5,088 nucleotides of DNA from positions 951 through 6,038 of the forward strand of contig JAFDGP010000197.1 in assembly GCA_019309245.1 (NCBI GenBank). Direction: 5' to 3'. Under the pieces are notes generated by a model that was not told the origin of the DNA, did not search any database, and saw only the letters and a program-made list of their open reading frames with translations. Position 1 is the stretch's first letter. Each line of letters starts with the position of its first letter. Below are positions 1 through 4,607 of the stretch, piece after piece. This DNA is from Deltaproteobacteria bacterium. GTDB lineage: Bacteria; Desulfobacterota; Desulfobacteria; Desulfobacterales; C00003060. The translations under genes and the position numbers were made by a program.

Positions 1-19
1 TCTTTTTATCCTTCGTCAT
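1..19 (-). CDS. Start of a divergent leftward gene, cut by window edge (putative)
   Basis: On the - strand an ATG (complement of 17-19) opens a frame reading Met-Thr-Lys-Asp-Lys-Lys before the window ends. It is preceded by GGAG (complement of 26-29) with a 6-nt gap, a well-placed ribosome binding site. Further upstream on the same strand lies a strong promoter match (61-90). The combination of promoter, about 35 nt of leader, SD and ATG is what supports a gene here; six codons alone would not. The start is lysine-rich and hydrophilic, so nothing suggests a signal peptide. The product cannot be identified from this fragment. It would be transcribed away from the GalU-like gene. Confidence 0.4.
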
Positions 20-41
20 AACTGGCTCCAAACGCTCGAAT

Positions 42-59
42 AAAATTTATCGAAATTTT
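42..59. repeat. AT-rich inverted repeat at the leftward transcription start (operator-like)
   Basis: AAAATTT (42-48) and AAATTTT (53-59) form a perfect 7-bp inverted repeat with the 4-nt spacer ATCG. It lies just downstream of the leftward -10 and spans the predicted start point near base 54, where a repressor could act. AT-rich sequence makes such symmetry fairly likely by chance, so an operator role is only a suggestion. Confidence 0.3.
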
Positions 60-60
60 T

Positions 61-90
61 CTTATATCAATTTTTCGGGTATCATGTCAA
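61..90 (-). promoter_or_regulatory. Sigma-70-type promoter reading leftward
   Basis: Read on the - strand, a perfect TTGACA (-35, complement of 85-90) is followed after 18 nt by TATAAG (-10, complement of 61-66; five of six consensus bases). Transcription would start near base 54 and give a leader of about 35 nt before the leftward ATG at 19. This is one of the two best -35 matches in the window and lies in an AT-rich divergent region where a promoter is expected. The match is direct; promoter activity is inferred. Confidence 0.55.
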
Positions 91-121
91 TGAAACGAAA
101 AATTCAGATGAAACCGCGGCG

Positions 122-140
122 TGTTCGTGTTATGCGAACA
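122..140. repeat. Inverted repeat directly upstream of the GalU-like start codon
   Basis: TGTTCG (122-127) and CGAACA (135-140) are perfect inverted repeats around a 7-nt loop, ending four bases before the ATG at 145. In RNA this would be a 6-bp hairpin occupying the place where a Shine-Dalgarno sequence should be; in DNA it could be a small operator. The heptamer ATGCGAA also occurs twice nearby (132-138 and 145-151). Confidence 0.3.
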
Positions 141-144
141 AGTC

Positions 145-1005
145 ATGCGAATCACAAAGGCAGTCATCCCGGCGGCCGGAAGGGGAACCCGTTTGGCGCC
201 GCTGACCACATACCTGCCCAAGGAACTGCTGCCGGTGGGGCCAAAGCCCATGATTCAGTATACCGTGGAAATGTGCATGGCCTCCGGTATTGGCGAGTTT
301 TGTTTCATTACCAGTCCGGCGAAGTCCCTTTTAAACGACTTTCTTGCCGGAAACTGGGCCCCTCCAAGGCTTCCGTTTAAAAGACCGGCGCAGTTTTATC
401 GGGATTTGAGCCAATGCCGCACCGTGGTTTTGACCCAGCCGGAGCCCCGGGGTGTGGCCCATGCGGTCTTGTTGGCCCGAGATTTCGTGGGCCATGACCC
501 CTTCTTGTGTCTGATGCCGGACTGCCTGCTGTTTTCAGCAGAGCCGTTTGCCGGGCAGTTGATGGCGGGATTCGCGAAATACGGTAAAAGTATCATCGGG
601 GTGTTGACCATTGGAGCCGATACGGCGGGGTGTTTTGGCAACGTCGGGGTACTTGAAACCACCCCGCTGGATGATCGGTGTTTTTCGATTACCGCGCTTT
701 CCGATAAAACAGATGAGCCGCTTCGGGTCAAACGCGGCACCGCGATCTACAAAGGCTTTGGCGGCGGTATCTACCTGCCGGCGGACTATTTTGATCTTAT
801 GCAAAGCAACGCGTCCGATGCCGGGGGTGAGGTGGATGACGTGCCGATCCACCAGCGACTTGCGGCTTCGGGAAACCTGCTGGGTGTCCTTTTGGATGGC
901 GACGCCTTTGATGCCGGCCATCCCCTGGGCTATCGGGCGGCGGTGCACTTTGCAGGCCGGCTGGAGGCATCGTCAGCTGGACAGGGGGATATGGGAATTT
1001 CGTGA
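145..1005 (+). CDS. GalU-type sugar-1-phosphate nucleotidyltransferase (divergent)
   Basis: A 286-residue cytoplasmic nucleotidyltransferase, probably UTP--glucose-1-phosphate uridylyltransferase (UTP + glucose-1-phosphate giving UDP-glucose + PPi) for surface polysaccharide synthesis. The N-terminal nucleotide-binding signature is clear: AVIPAAGRGTRLAP (residues 6-19), PKELLP (25-30) and a KP pair (34-35). A GalU-like PRGVAHAVLLA segment follows, then LMPD with Asp126 as the expected metal-binding aspartate. The C-terminal AGGE and DAGHPLGY segments match GalU AGGE/AGDE and D-G-LGY. The middle is unusual: GalU's SNLA-x-x-GRY is replaced by RGTAIYKGFGGGIY, and GEIQLTDAI by GEVDDVPIH, so sugar or nucleotide specificity is uncertain. 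The ATG at 145 gives the family N-terminus; in-frame GTGs at 121 and 127 are possible but no start has a good ribosome site. The last 4 nt overlap rsmA. Confidence 0.85.
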   Translation: MRITKAVIPAAGRGTRLAPLTTYLPKELLPVGPKPMIQYTVEMCMASGIGEFCFITSPAKSLLNDFLAGNWAPPRLPFKRPAQFYRDLSQCRTVVLTQPEPRGVAHAVLLARDFVGHDPFLCLMPDCLLFSAEPFAGQLMAGFAKYGKSIIGVLTIGADTAGCFGNVGVLETTPLDDRCFSITALSDKTDEPLRVKRGTAIYKGFGGGIYLPADYFDLMQSNASDAGGEVDDVPIHQRLAASGNLLGVLLDGDAFDAGHPLGYRAAVHFAGRLEASSAGQGDMGIS

Positions 1006-1847
1006 CATCGCCAGCCATCCTGTTGAAGGCCTGGGGGATACATCCCCGCAAGTCCATGGGCCAACATTTCCTGGCCGATCCCGCCGTGGCGAGCGCTATC
1101 GTGGAAAAGGGCGGCTTTTCGTCCGGAGATACGGTGATCGAGATCGGCGCAGGCCTGGGTGCACTAACCATTCCACTGGCCGCTGTTGCCGGGCATGTGT
1201 TTGCGGTGGAGCCTGATGACCGGATTGCCGGATTGCTGAGAAACGAGCTGCTCGCGGCCGGCGCAGCCAACGTCACCATTGTGGTCAAGGATATCCTGGC
1301 TTGCGAGATTGCGCCGTTGGTCGGCGGGTCCCGGGTCCCGGTCCGGGTCGCGGGAAACCTCCCCTATCACATTTCCTCTGCGGTCCTGTTGTACCTGGTC
1401 GAACGCCGCTCAGTGGTTCGGTCCGCGTTGCTGATGTTTCAAAAAGAGGTGGCCGAACGCCTTTTGGCCGGACCGGGTTCCAAGGCTTACGGGCGGCTTA
1501 CGGTGTTGGTTCAATACAGTGGTGCGGTCGAGCACATCACCGAGGTGCCGGCCGGCGCCTTTTGGCCCAGGCCTCAGGTGGACTCGACGGTTGTGGTGAT
1601 TCGTTTTTTCGATCCGCCCCCTTATCCAGCGGGCGATGAGGGCTTTTTTTCCCGACTGGTTCGAGCGGCCTTCGGAAAACGACGCAAGATGCTGAAAAAT
1701 GCGTTGCTCAAAAGCGATCTCCGCGTTGAACCCTCGCAGATCCTGTGCGCGTGCCAACAGGCCGGCATCGACCCCAAGACCCGGGCTGAAACCCTTGGTG
1801 TCAAAGACCTCGTGAGGTTGAGTGACGCGTTGCGCGAATCGCTGTAG
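1002..1847 (+). CDS. rsmA: 16S rRNA (adenine1518-N6/adenine1519-N6)-dimethyltransferase RsmA/KsgA
   Basis: Uses SAM to dimethylate the two adjacent adenines in the 3'-terminal hairpin of 16S rRNA, a late step of 30S subunit maturation. The 281-residue length is usual. Family marks appear in order: KSMGQHFL (17-24), the SAM-binding motif IEIGAGLGALT (46-56), the acidic ribose-binding residue in VEPDD (69-73), the catalytic NLPY (119-122), QKEVAERL (147-154), PRPQVDS (189-195) and the C-terminal FGKRRKML (224-231). The start is GTG, inside the overlap GTGA with the upstream stop TGA, which suggests translational coupling to the GalU-like gene. A G-rich stretch (983-988) about 13 nt upstream is a weak ribosome site. 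No U-tract terminator is visible after the gene. The family assignment is secure. Confidence 0.96.
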   Translation: MTSPAILLKAWGIHPRKSMGQHFLADPAVASAIVEKGGFSSGDTVIEIGAGLGALTIPLAAVAGHVFAVEPDDRIAGLLRNELLAAGAANVTIVVKDILACEIAPLVGGSRVPVRVAGNLPYHISSAVLLYLVERRSVVRSALLMFQKEVAERLLAGPGSKAYGRLTVLVQYSGAVEHITEVPAGAFWPRPQVDSTVVVIRFFDPPPYPAGDEGFFSRLVRAAFGKRRKMLKNALLKSDLRVEPSQILCACQQAGIDPKTRAETLGVKDLVRLSDALRESL

Positions 1848-1894
1848 TTCTCATGGGGGGCTCGTCCGGGTTGGGAATTAACCCCAAAATTGCA

Positions 1895-1923
1895 TTGACA
1901 TTCCGGGGCCTGAGCAGTAAAAC
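1895..1923 (+). promoter_or_regulatory. Candidate sigma-70 promoter for the panC-panD-metK unit
   Basis: TTGACA (1895-1900) is a perfect -35, followed after exactly 17 nt by TAAAAC (1918-1923), a four-of-six -10. The predicted start is near 1930, giving a leader of about 85-110 nt that contains the strong hairpin at 1952-1980. Just upstream an imperfect symmetric element (TTGGG at 1871-1875 and CCCAA at 1883-1887) could be an operator. Position in the longest gap between functionally different gene groups supports a promoter here; the weak -10 limits confidence. Confidence 0.45.
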
Positions 1924-1948
1924 CCTGCCACCGATTTGATACTTTTTC

Positions 1949-1983
1949 TGGCCCCCCTTCCCGTTCAACGGGAAGGGGGGTCG
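1949..1983 (+). other. Very strong RNA hairpin in the probable panC leader
   Basis: Bases 1952-1963 pair perfectly with 1969-1980 (12 bp: six C-G pairs, two U-A, then three C-G and a G-C) around loop TTCAA. A T-A pair could close the loop further, and wobble and GC pairs extend the base to 1949/1983. No T-run follows on the + strand (TCGTCACG), and on the - strand the stem is followed by an A-run, so it is not a standard intrinsic terminator in either direction. It could protect or end the rsmA transcript 3' end, or act as a panC leader element. Confidence 0.6.
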
Positions 1984-2002
1984 TCACGAAGCCCCAAGTC
2001 TG

Positions 2003-2018
2003 AAAGGCAGGACGGATC
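2003..2018 (+). promoter_or_regulatory. Ribosome binding site and probable non-standard ATC start of panC
   Basis: AAAGG (2003-2007, 8 nt before ATC) and AGGA (2009-2012, 3 nt before it) form a purine-rich Shine-Dalgarno region upstream of ATC at 2016-2018. The ATC is exactly where the PanC start methionine belongs by alignment. An in-frame TGA at 2001-2003 bounds the frame, and no ATG, GTG, TTG or CTG lies between it and the ATG at 2043. Either ATC is used as a rare start, it is a mutated or misread ATG, or translation begins at 2043. Confidence 0.5.
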
Positions 2019-2042
2019 AAGGTTATTGAGAAGATAGATCGG
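2016..2042 (+). other. panC: In-frame panC N-terminal extension lacking a standard start codon
   Basis: These nine codons read Ile-Lys-Val-Ile-Glu-Lys-Ile-Asp-Arg and lead without a break into the panC ATG at 2043. They resemble the opening of PanC proteins (Met-Lys-Val-Ile-Glu-like, a first beta strand before helix 1). This conservation-like character upstream of the first ATG suggests that the segment is, or recently was, translated. Confidence 0.6.
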
Positions 2043-2861
2043 ATGAGGCAGGAGGTGGATGATATCCACCGTCAGGGGGGGACAATCGCCTTTGTGCCGA
2101 CCATGGGTTTTTTCCATGAAGGCCATCTCGCCCTGATGCGGGAAGGGCGAAAACGGGCGGACAACCTCATCGTCAGCATCTTTGTCAATCCCACTCAGTT
2201 TGGTCCATCCGAAGATTTTAAGTCCTATCCCAGGGACCTGGATCGAGACATCGCAATGGCGCACTCCGTGGGGGTGGACTGCGTGTTTACTCCGGCGGCC
2301 GACGCCATGTATGAAGAGGGCCACCAGACCTATGTGGATTTGACCGGCCTTCCAAACCATTTGTGCGGTTTGTCTCGGCCGGGCCATTTTCGGGGTGTGG
2401 CCACGGTGGTGGCGAAATTGTTTCACATCGTCAAGCCGCAGGTGGCCCTTTTCGGGGAGAAGGACTACCAACAACTGGTGATCGTGCGGCGTATGGCACA
2501 GGACTTGAATATGGATATAACGATTGTGGGCGTGCCCATTGTGCGGGAGCCCGACGGATTGGCCATGAGTTCCAGAAACACCTATTTAACACCGGAGCAA
2601 AGGCGTTCCGCCCTGGCGCTGTACGAATCCCTTAAGCTCGCACGAGAAAGAGTCGCCCGGGGGATAACAGATGCGACAAGCATCATTGAAGAAGTTACGG
2701 CGTTTATCGGGTCCCATGCTCAAACCAAAACCGACTACGTGGCCGTGGTCGACCCGCAGACCCTGGAAGCCGTGGACCGCATCGATTCGCCGAGTCTGCT
2801 TGCCGTGGCGGTGTGGGTGGGGAAGACCCGGTTGATTGACAATACGATTTTGAGCCCTTAA
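2043..2861 (+). CDS. panC: Pantothenate synthetase (pantoate--beta-alanine ligase)
   Basis: Joins pantoate and beta-alanine with ATP through a pantoyl-adenylate, giving pantothenate, AMP and PPi in the cytoplasm. PTMGFFHEGHL carries the HxGH-type ATP motif, followed by IFVNPTQFGPSEDF...YPRD (pantoate and ATP site), FGEKDYQQL, and REPDGLAMSSRN, which holds the KMSKS-like loop. The coordinates use the first standard start, ATG 2043 (272 residues). The frame, however, continues upstream to 2016 with residues IKVIEKIDR, which look like the normal PanC beginning. From ATC 2016 the protein would be 281 residues, and the distance to PTMG (31 residues to Gly) matches E. coli PanC as I remember it. 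The true start is therefore probably 2016. Directly upstream of panD, the supplier of its beta-alanine substrate. Confidence 0.96.
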   Translation: MRQEVDDIHRQGGTIAFVPTMGFFHEGHLALMREGRKRADNLIVSIFVNPTQFGPSEDFKSYPRDLDRDIAMAHSVGVDCVFTPAADAMYEEGHQTYVDLTGLPNHLCGLSRPGHFRGVATVVAKLFHIVKPQVALFGEKDYQQLVIVRRMAQDLNMDITIVGVPIVREPDGLAMSSRNTYLTPEQRRSALALYESLKLARERVARGITDATSIIEEVTAFIGSHAQTKTDYVAVVDPQTLEAVDRIDSPSLLAVAVWVGKTRLIDNTILSP

Positions 2862-2909
2862 ATTTGTCTCTTGTCCGATCGGCTCGGCCGGTGGGCACAG
2901 AGAGTCACC

Positions 2910-3266
2910 ATGATCCGAACCGTTTTAAAGTCAAAGATTCACCGGGCCGTTGTGACGGCCACAGAGCTTGGTTATGAGGGAAGCCTGGGAATTGATGCGG
3001 ACCTGATGAAGGTAGCTGATATCGTTAACTATGAGCTTGTGCAAGTCTACAACATCAACAACGGGGAACGTTTTGAGACCTATGCCATCGAAGAACCCCC
3101 GGGTTCCGGGGCCGTGGTATTAAAAGGGGCGGCCGCCAGGAAAGGGGTCCCGGGTGATTTGATCATTGTTGCCTGTTTCGCCCCAATGGATGATCACGAG
3201 ATGGCTGATTTCAAGCCGGCCATTGTGCGTGTGGACGCACACAACCGGCCAAAGGAGGATTCATGA
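2910..3266 (+). CDS. panD: Aspartate 1-decarboxylase proenzyme
   Basis: Decarboxylates L-aspartate to beta-alanine, the amine substrate of PanC. PanD is a pyruvoyl enzyme: the chain cleaves itself between Gly24 and Ser25, and Ser25 becomes the pyruvoyl group. With ATG 2910 as start the protein has 118 residues and reads MIRTVLKSKIHRAVVT, placing Lys9, His11, the YEGS cleavage site at 22-25, Arg54 and Tyr58 (NGERFETY) at E. coli numbering. This register is the main reason for choosing 2910 over TTG 2871. The ribosome site is weak (an AGAGAG-like stretch). One oddity is LKGAAAR at 71-77, where E. coli and B. subtilis PanD as I recall them have Asn72 (NGAAA). The C-terminus is short but within family range. 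The stop overlaps metK ATG (ATGA). Confidence 0.96.
   Translation: MIRTVLKSKIHRAVVTATELGYEGSLGIDADLMKVADIVNYELVQVYNINNGERFETYAIEEPPGSGAVVLKGAAARKGVPGDLIIVACFAPMDDHEMADFKPAIVRVDAHNRPKEDS
3251..3259 (+). promoter_or_regulatory. Strong ribosome binding site of metK inside panD
   Basis: AAAGGAGGA is a near-ideal Shine-Dalgarno sequence, with its AAGGAGG core ending 4 nt before the metK ATG at 3263. It lies within the last codons of panD, so metK can be both coupled to panD and strongly initiated by itself, fitting an abundant essential enzyme. Confidence 0.85.
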
Positions 3267-4444
3267 GCGCGACGGATTATCTATTTACCTCAGAGTCGGT
3301 GACCGAGGGACATCCCGACAAGGTCGCTGATCGCATTTCGGACAGCATCCTGGATGCTATTCTGGATCAAGACAAAAAGGCCCGGGTGGCCTGTGAAACC
3401 CTGGTTACCACGGGCATGGCCTTTATTGCCGGCGAGATCACCACGGAATGTTATGTAGACATGCCCCATATCGTCAGGGAAACCATCCGCGACATCGGAT
3501 ATAATTCCTCGGACATGGGTTTTGACTGGGAAACCTGTGCCGTGATTACCAGCATCGACCACCAGTCTCCGGACATCGCCCAGGGCGTTAACGGCACCGG
3601 ACTGTTTAAGGAACAGGGTGCGGGAGATCAGGGCCTCATGTTCGGCTATGCCAGCGAAGAGACCCCTGAATTGATGCCCATGCCCATCTGTTACGCCCAT
3701 AAGCTGGCCATGCGTCTTGCCGCGGTCCGAAAGGACGGGACCCTGGGTTTCTTGCGTCCGGACGGAAAGACCCAGGTTACCATTGAGTACGAAAACAGCA
3801 CGCCCAAGCGGGTCGAAGCCGTCGTTCTGGCTGCCCAGCATACGCCCGATGTGTCTTACGAGACGATCAAGGAGGGCCTTATTGAAGAGGTGGTCCGTCC
3901 CGTTATCCCGTCTGCTATGCTGGACGCCAACACCAAGTACTTTATCAATTCCACGGGCCGGTTTGTTGTGGGCGGCCCCATGGGAGATGCCGGCCTGACC
4001 GGACGAAAAATTATCGTGGATACCTACGGCGGGGTGGGGAGCCATGGCGGGGGATGTTTTTCCGGCAAAGACCCCTCCAAGGTGGACCGCAGCGCCTCGT
4101 ACATGGCCCGCTATGTCGCCAAGAACGTGGTGGCCGCCGGGCTTGCAAAAAAGTGTGAGGTCCAGCTGGCCTATTCGATCGGGGTGGCCCAGCCGGTCTC
4201 CGTGCTGGTGGATACGTTCGGCACAGAGGCCGTCCCTTACGACCGGATTGTGAAGGTGGTTCGAGAAGAATTCGATCTCAGGCCCGCCGCCATCATCGAG
4301 TATCTGGACCTGTTGCGTCCGATTTACAAAGAGACATCCGCATACGGGCACTTCGGCAGGCAGGAGCCGGAGTTCACCTGGGAAAAGACCGATAAGGCAG
4401 CTGTGCTGGCAGACAAGGCCGGCGTGCAAAAGGCGGCATCTTAG
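3263..4444 (+). CDS. metK: S-adenosylmethionine synthetase (methionine adenosyltransferase)
   Basis: Makes S-adenosylmethionine from methionine and ATP, releasing phosphate and pyrophosphate; a cytoplasmic enzyme of the SAM cycle that typically acts as a tetramer. The 393-residue chain has the usual length and three-part layout. It opens with FTSESVTEGHPDK (His17, Asp19, Lys20), contains the signature GAGDQGLMFGY (119-129), and has the glycine-rich triphosphate-binding segment GGGCFSGKDPSK (262-273, Lys269 and Asp270). Cys265 stands where E. coli has Ala, a variant known within the family signature. The start is fixed by the strong ribosome site and the ATGA overlap with panD. Its placement before ahcY links production of SAM with removal of the methylation product SAH. 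A possible weak terminator and structured RNA follow the stop. Confidence 0.98.
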   Translation: MSATDYLFTSESVTEGHPDKVADRISDSILDAILDQDKKARVACETLVTTGMAFIAGEITTECYVDMPHIVRETIRDIGYNSSDMGFDWETCAVITSIDHQSPDIAQGVNGTGLFKEQGAGDQGLMFGYASEETPELMPMPICYAHKLAMRLAAVRKDGTLGFLRPDGKTQVTIEYENSTPKRVEAVVLAAQHTPDVSYETIKEGLIEEVVRPVIPSAMLDANTKYFINSTGRFVVGGPMGDAGLTGRKIIVDTYGGVGSHGGGCFSGKDPSKVDRSASYMARYVAKNVVAAGLAKKCEVQLAYSIGVAQPVSVLVDTFGTEAVPYDRIVKVVREEFDLRPAAIIEYLDLLRPIYKETSAYGHFGRQEPEFTWEKTDKAAVLADKAGVQKAAS

Positions 4445-4469
4445 AATTCATGCCGGTTATCGGTTGTCC

Positions 4470-4492
4470 GGCGTCGGATGGACGCCTCTTTT
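4470..4492 (+). terminator. Possible weak intrinsic terminator after metK
   Basis: GGCGTC (4470-4475) and GACGCC (4481-4486) form a 6-bp GC-rich stem with loop GGATG, directly followed by TCTTTT (4487-4492). This is the layout of a short rho-independent terminator 25 nt after the metK stop. The stem is short and the T-run interrupted, so partial readthrough into ahcY is likely. The same stem halves recur downstream, so it may be part of an attenuator. Confidence 0.4.
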
Positions 4493-4495
4493 GTC

Positions 4496-4577
4496 CGGGG
4501 CGTTCCCCGAGACTTGAAGGCCGGCAGGCGTCCCCGGGGACGCCATCCCCATCCTGTTTGAGGATGGGCGCTGGCGT
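4496..4577 (+). other. Structured metK-ahcY spacer with competing hairpins
   Basis: Three stems are visible: CGGGG/CCCCG (4496-4500 with 4505-4509), a perfect 18-nt palindrome 4527-4544 centred on CCCGGG, and CCCATCCT/AGGATGGG (4548-4555 with 4561-4568, loop GTTTG). ACGCC (4540-4544), the right arm of the palindrome, can instead pair with GGCGT (4573-4577) and lengthen the last hairpin, so these two folds exclude each other. GACGCC (4539-4544) can also pair with GGCGTC at 4470-4475 in the terminator-like stem. I see no match to the conserved core of the known SAH riboswitch. Regulation of ahcY by this RNA is an inference. Confidence 0.4.
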
Positions 4578-4592
4578 ACGTTTCCAATACAC

Positions 4593-4600
4593 GAAGGGAG
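4593..4600 (+). promoter_or_regulatory. Ribosome binding site of ahcY
   Basis: GAAGGGAG ends 7 nt before ATG 4608, a good Shine-Dalgarno match at ideal distance. It is 16 nt downstream of the competing hairpins and itself appears unpaired. It decides the start at 4608. Confidence 0.75.
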
Positions 4601-4607
4601 AAAATAG

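Noticed and set aside
80..85. Rightward -10 (TATCAT) for the GalU-like gene
   Set aside because: A five-of-six match, but no convincing -35 lies 16-18 nt upstream (only T-rich sequence), so I do not annotate it as a feature, although some rightward promoter must be near.
84..380. Open frame of 98 codons overlapping the GalU-like start
   Set aside because: After a short Lys/Arg-rich beginning it reads the GalU-like gene out of frame and has no recognisable domain. The 145-1005 frame has clear family motifs.
611..1216. Open frame of 201 codons across the GalU-like/rsmA junction
   Set aside because: Arg-, Trp- and Cys-rich composition typical of an out-of-frame read of two real genes; both overlapped genes have strong motifs.
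1952..1980. Classic rho-independent terminator after rsmA
   Set aside because: The stem is excellent, but TCGTCACG rather than a T-run follows it; the T-run at 1943-1947 lies on the wrong side for the + strand and reads as an A-run after the stem on the - strand.
1965..2474. Minus-strand open frame of 169 codons opposite panC
   Set aside because: It covers the conserved PanC motifs on the opposite strand and ends among panC's own upstream region without a domain or supporting signals.
2871..2909. TTG 2871 as the panD start, adding 13 residues
   Set aside because: ATG 2910 gives the exact family N-terminus MIRT and places Gly24-Ser25 correctly; the extra residues look like untranslated leader.
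4035..4081. Cys265 in the MetK glycine-rich motif as an anomaly
   Set aside because: Ala, Ser or Cys is accepted at this position in the family signature as I recall it, so this is ordinary variation.
3290..4429. Long antisense open frame (379 codons) across metK
   Set aside because: It mirrors metK almost completely, has no family motif that I recognise and no fitting promoter or ribosome site. Long antisense frames are common opposite GC-biased conserved genes.
4445..4607. Known SAH riboswitch upstream of ahcY
   Set aside because: A GAGGATGGGCGCTGG stretch recalls the riboswitch 5' core, but the matching downstream AGGCTCGG-like strand and pseudoknot arrangement are not seen.
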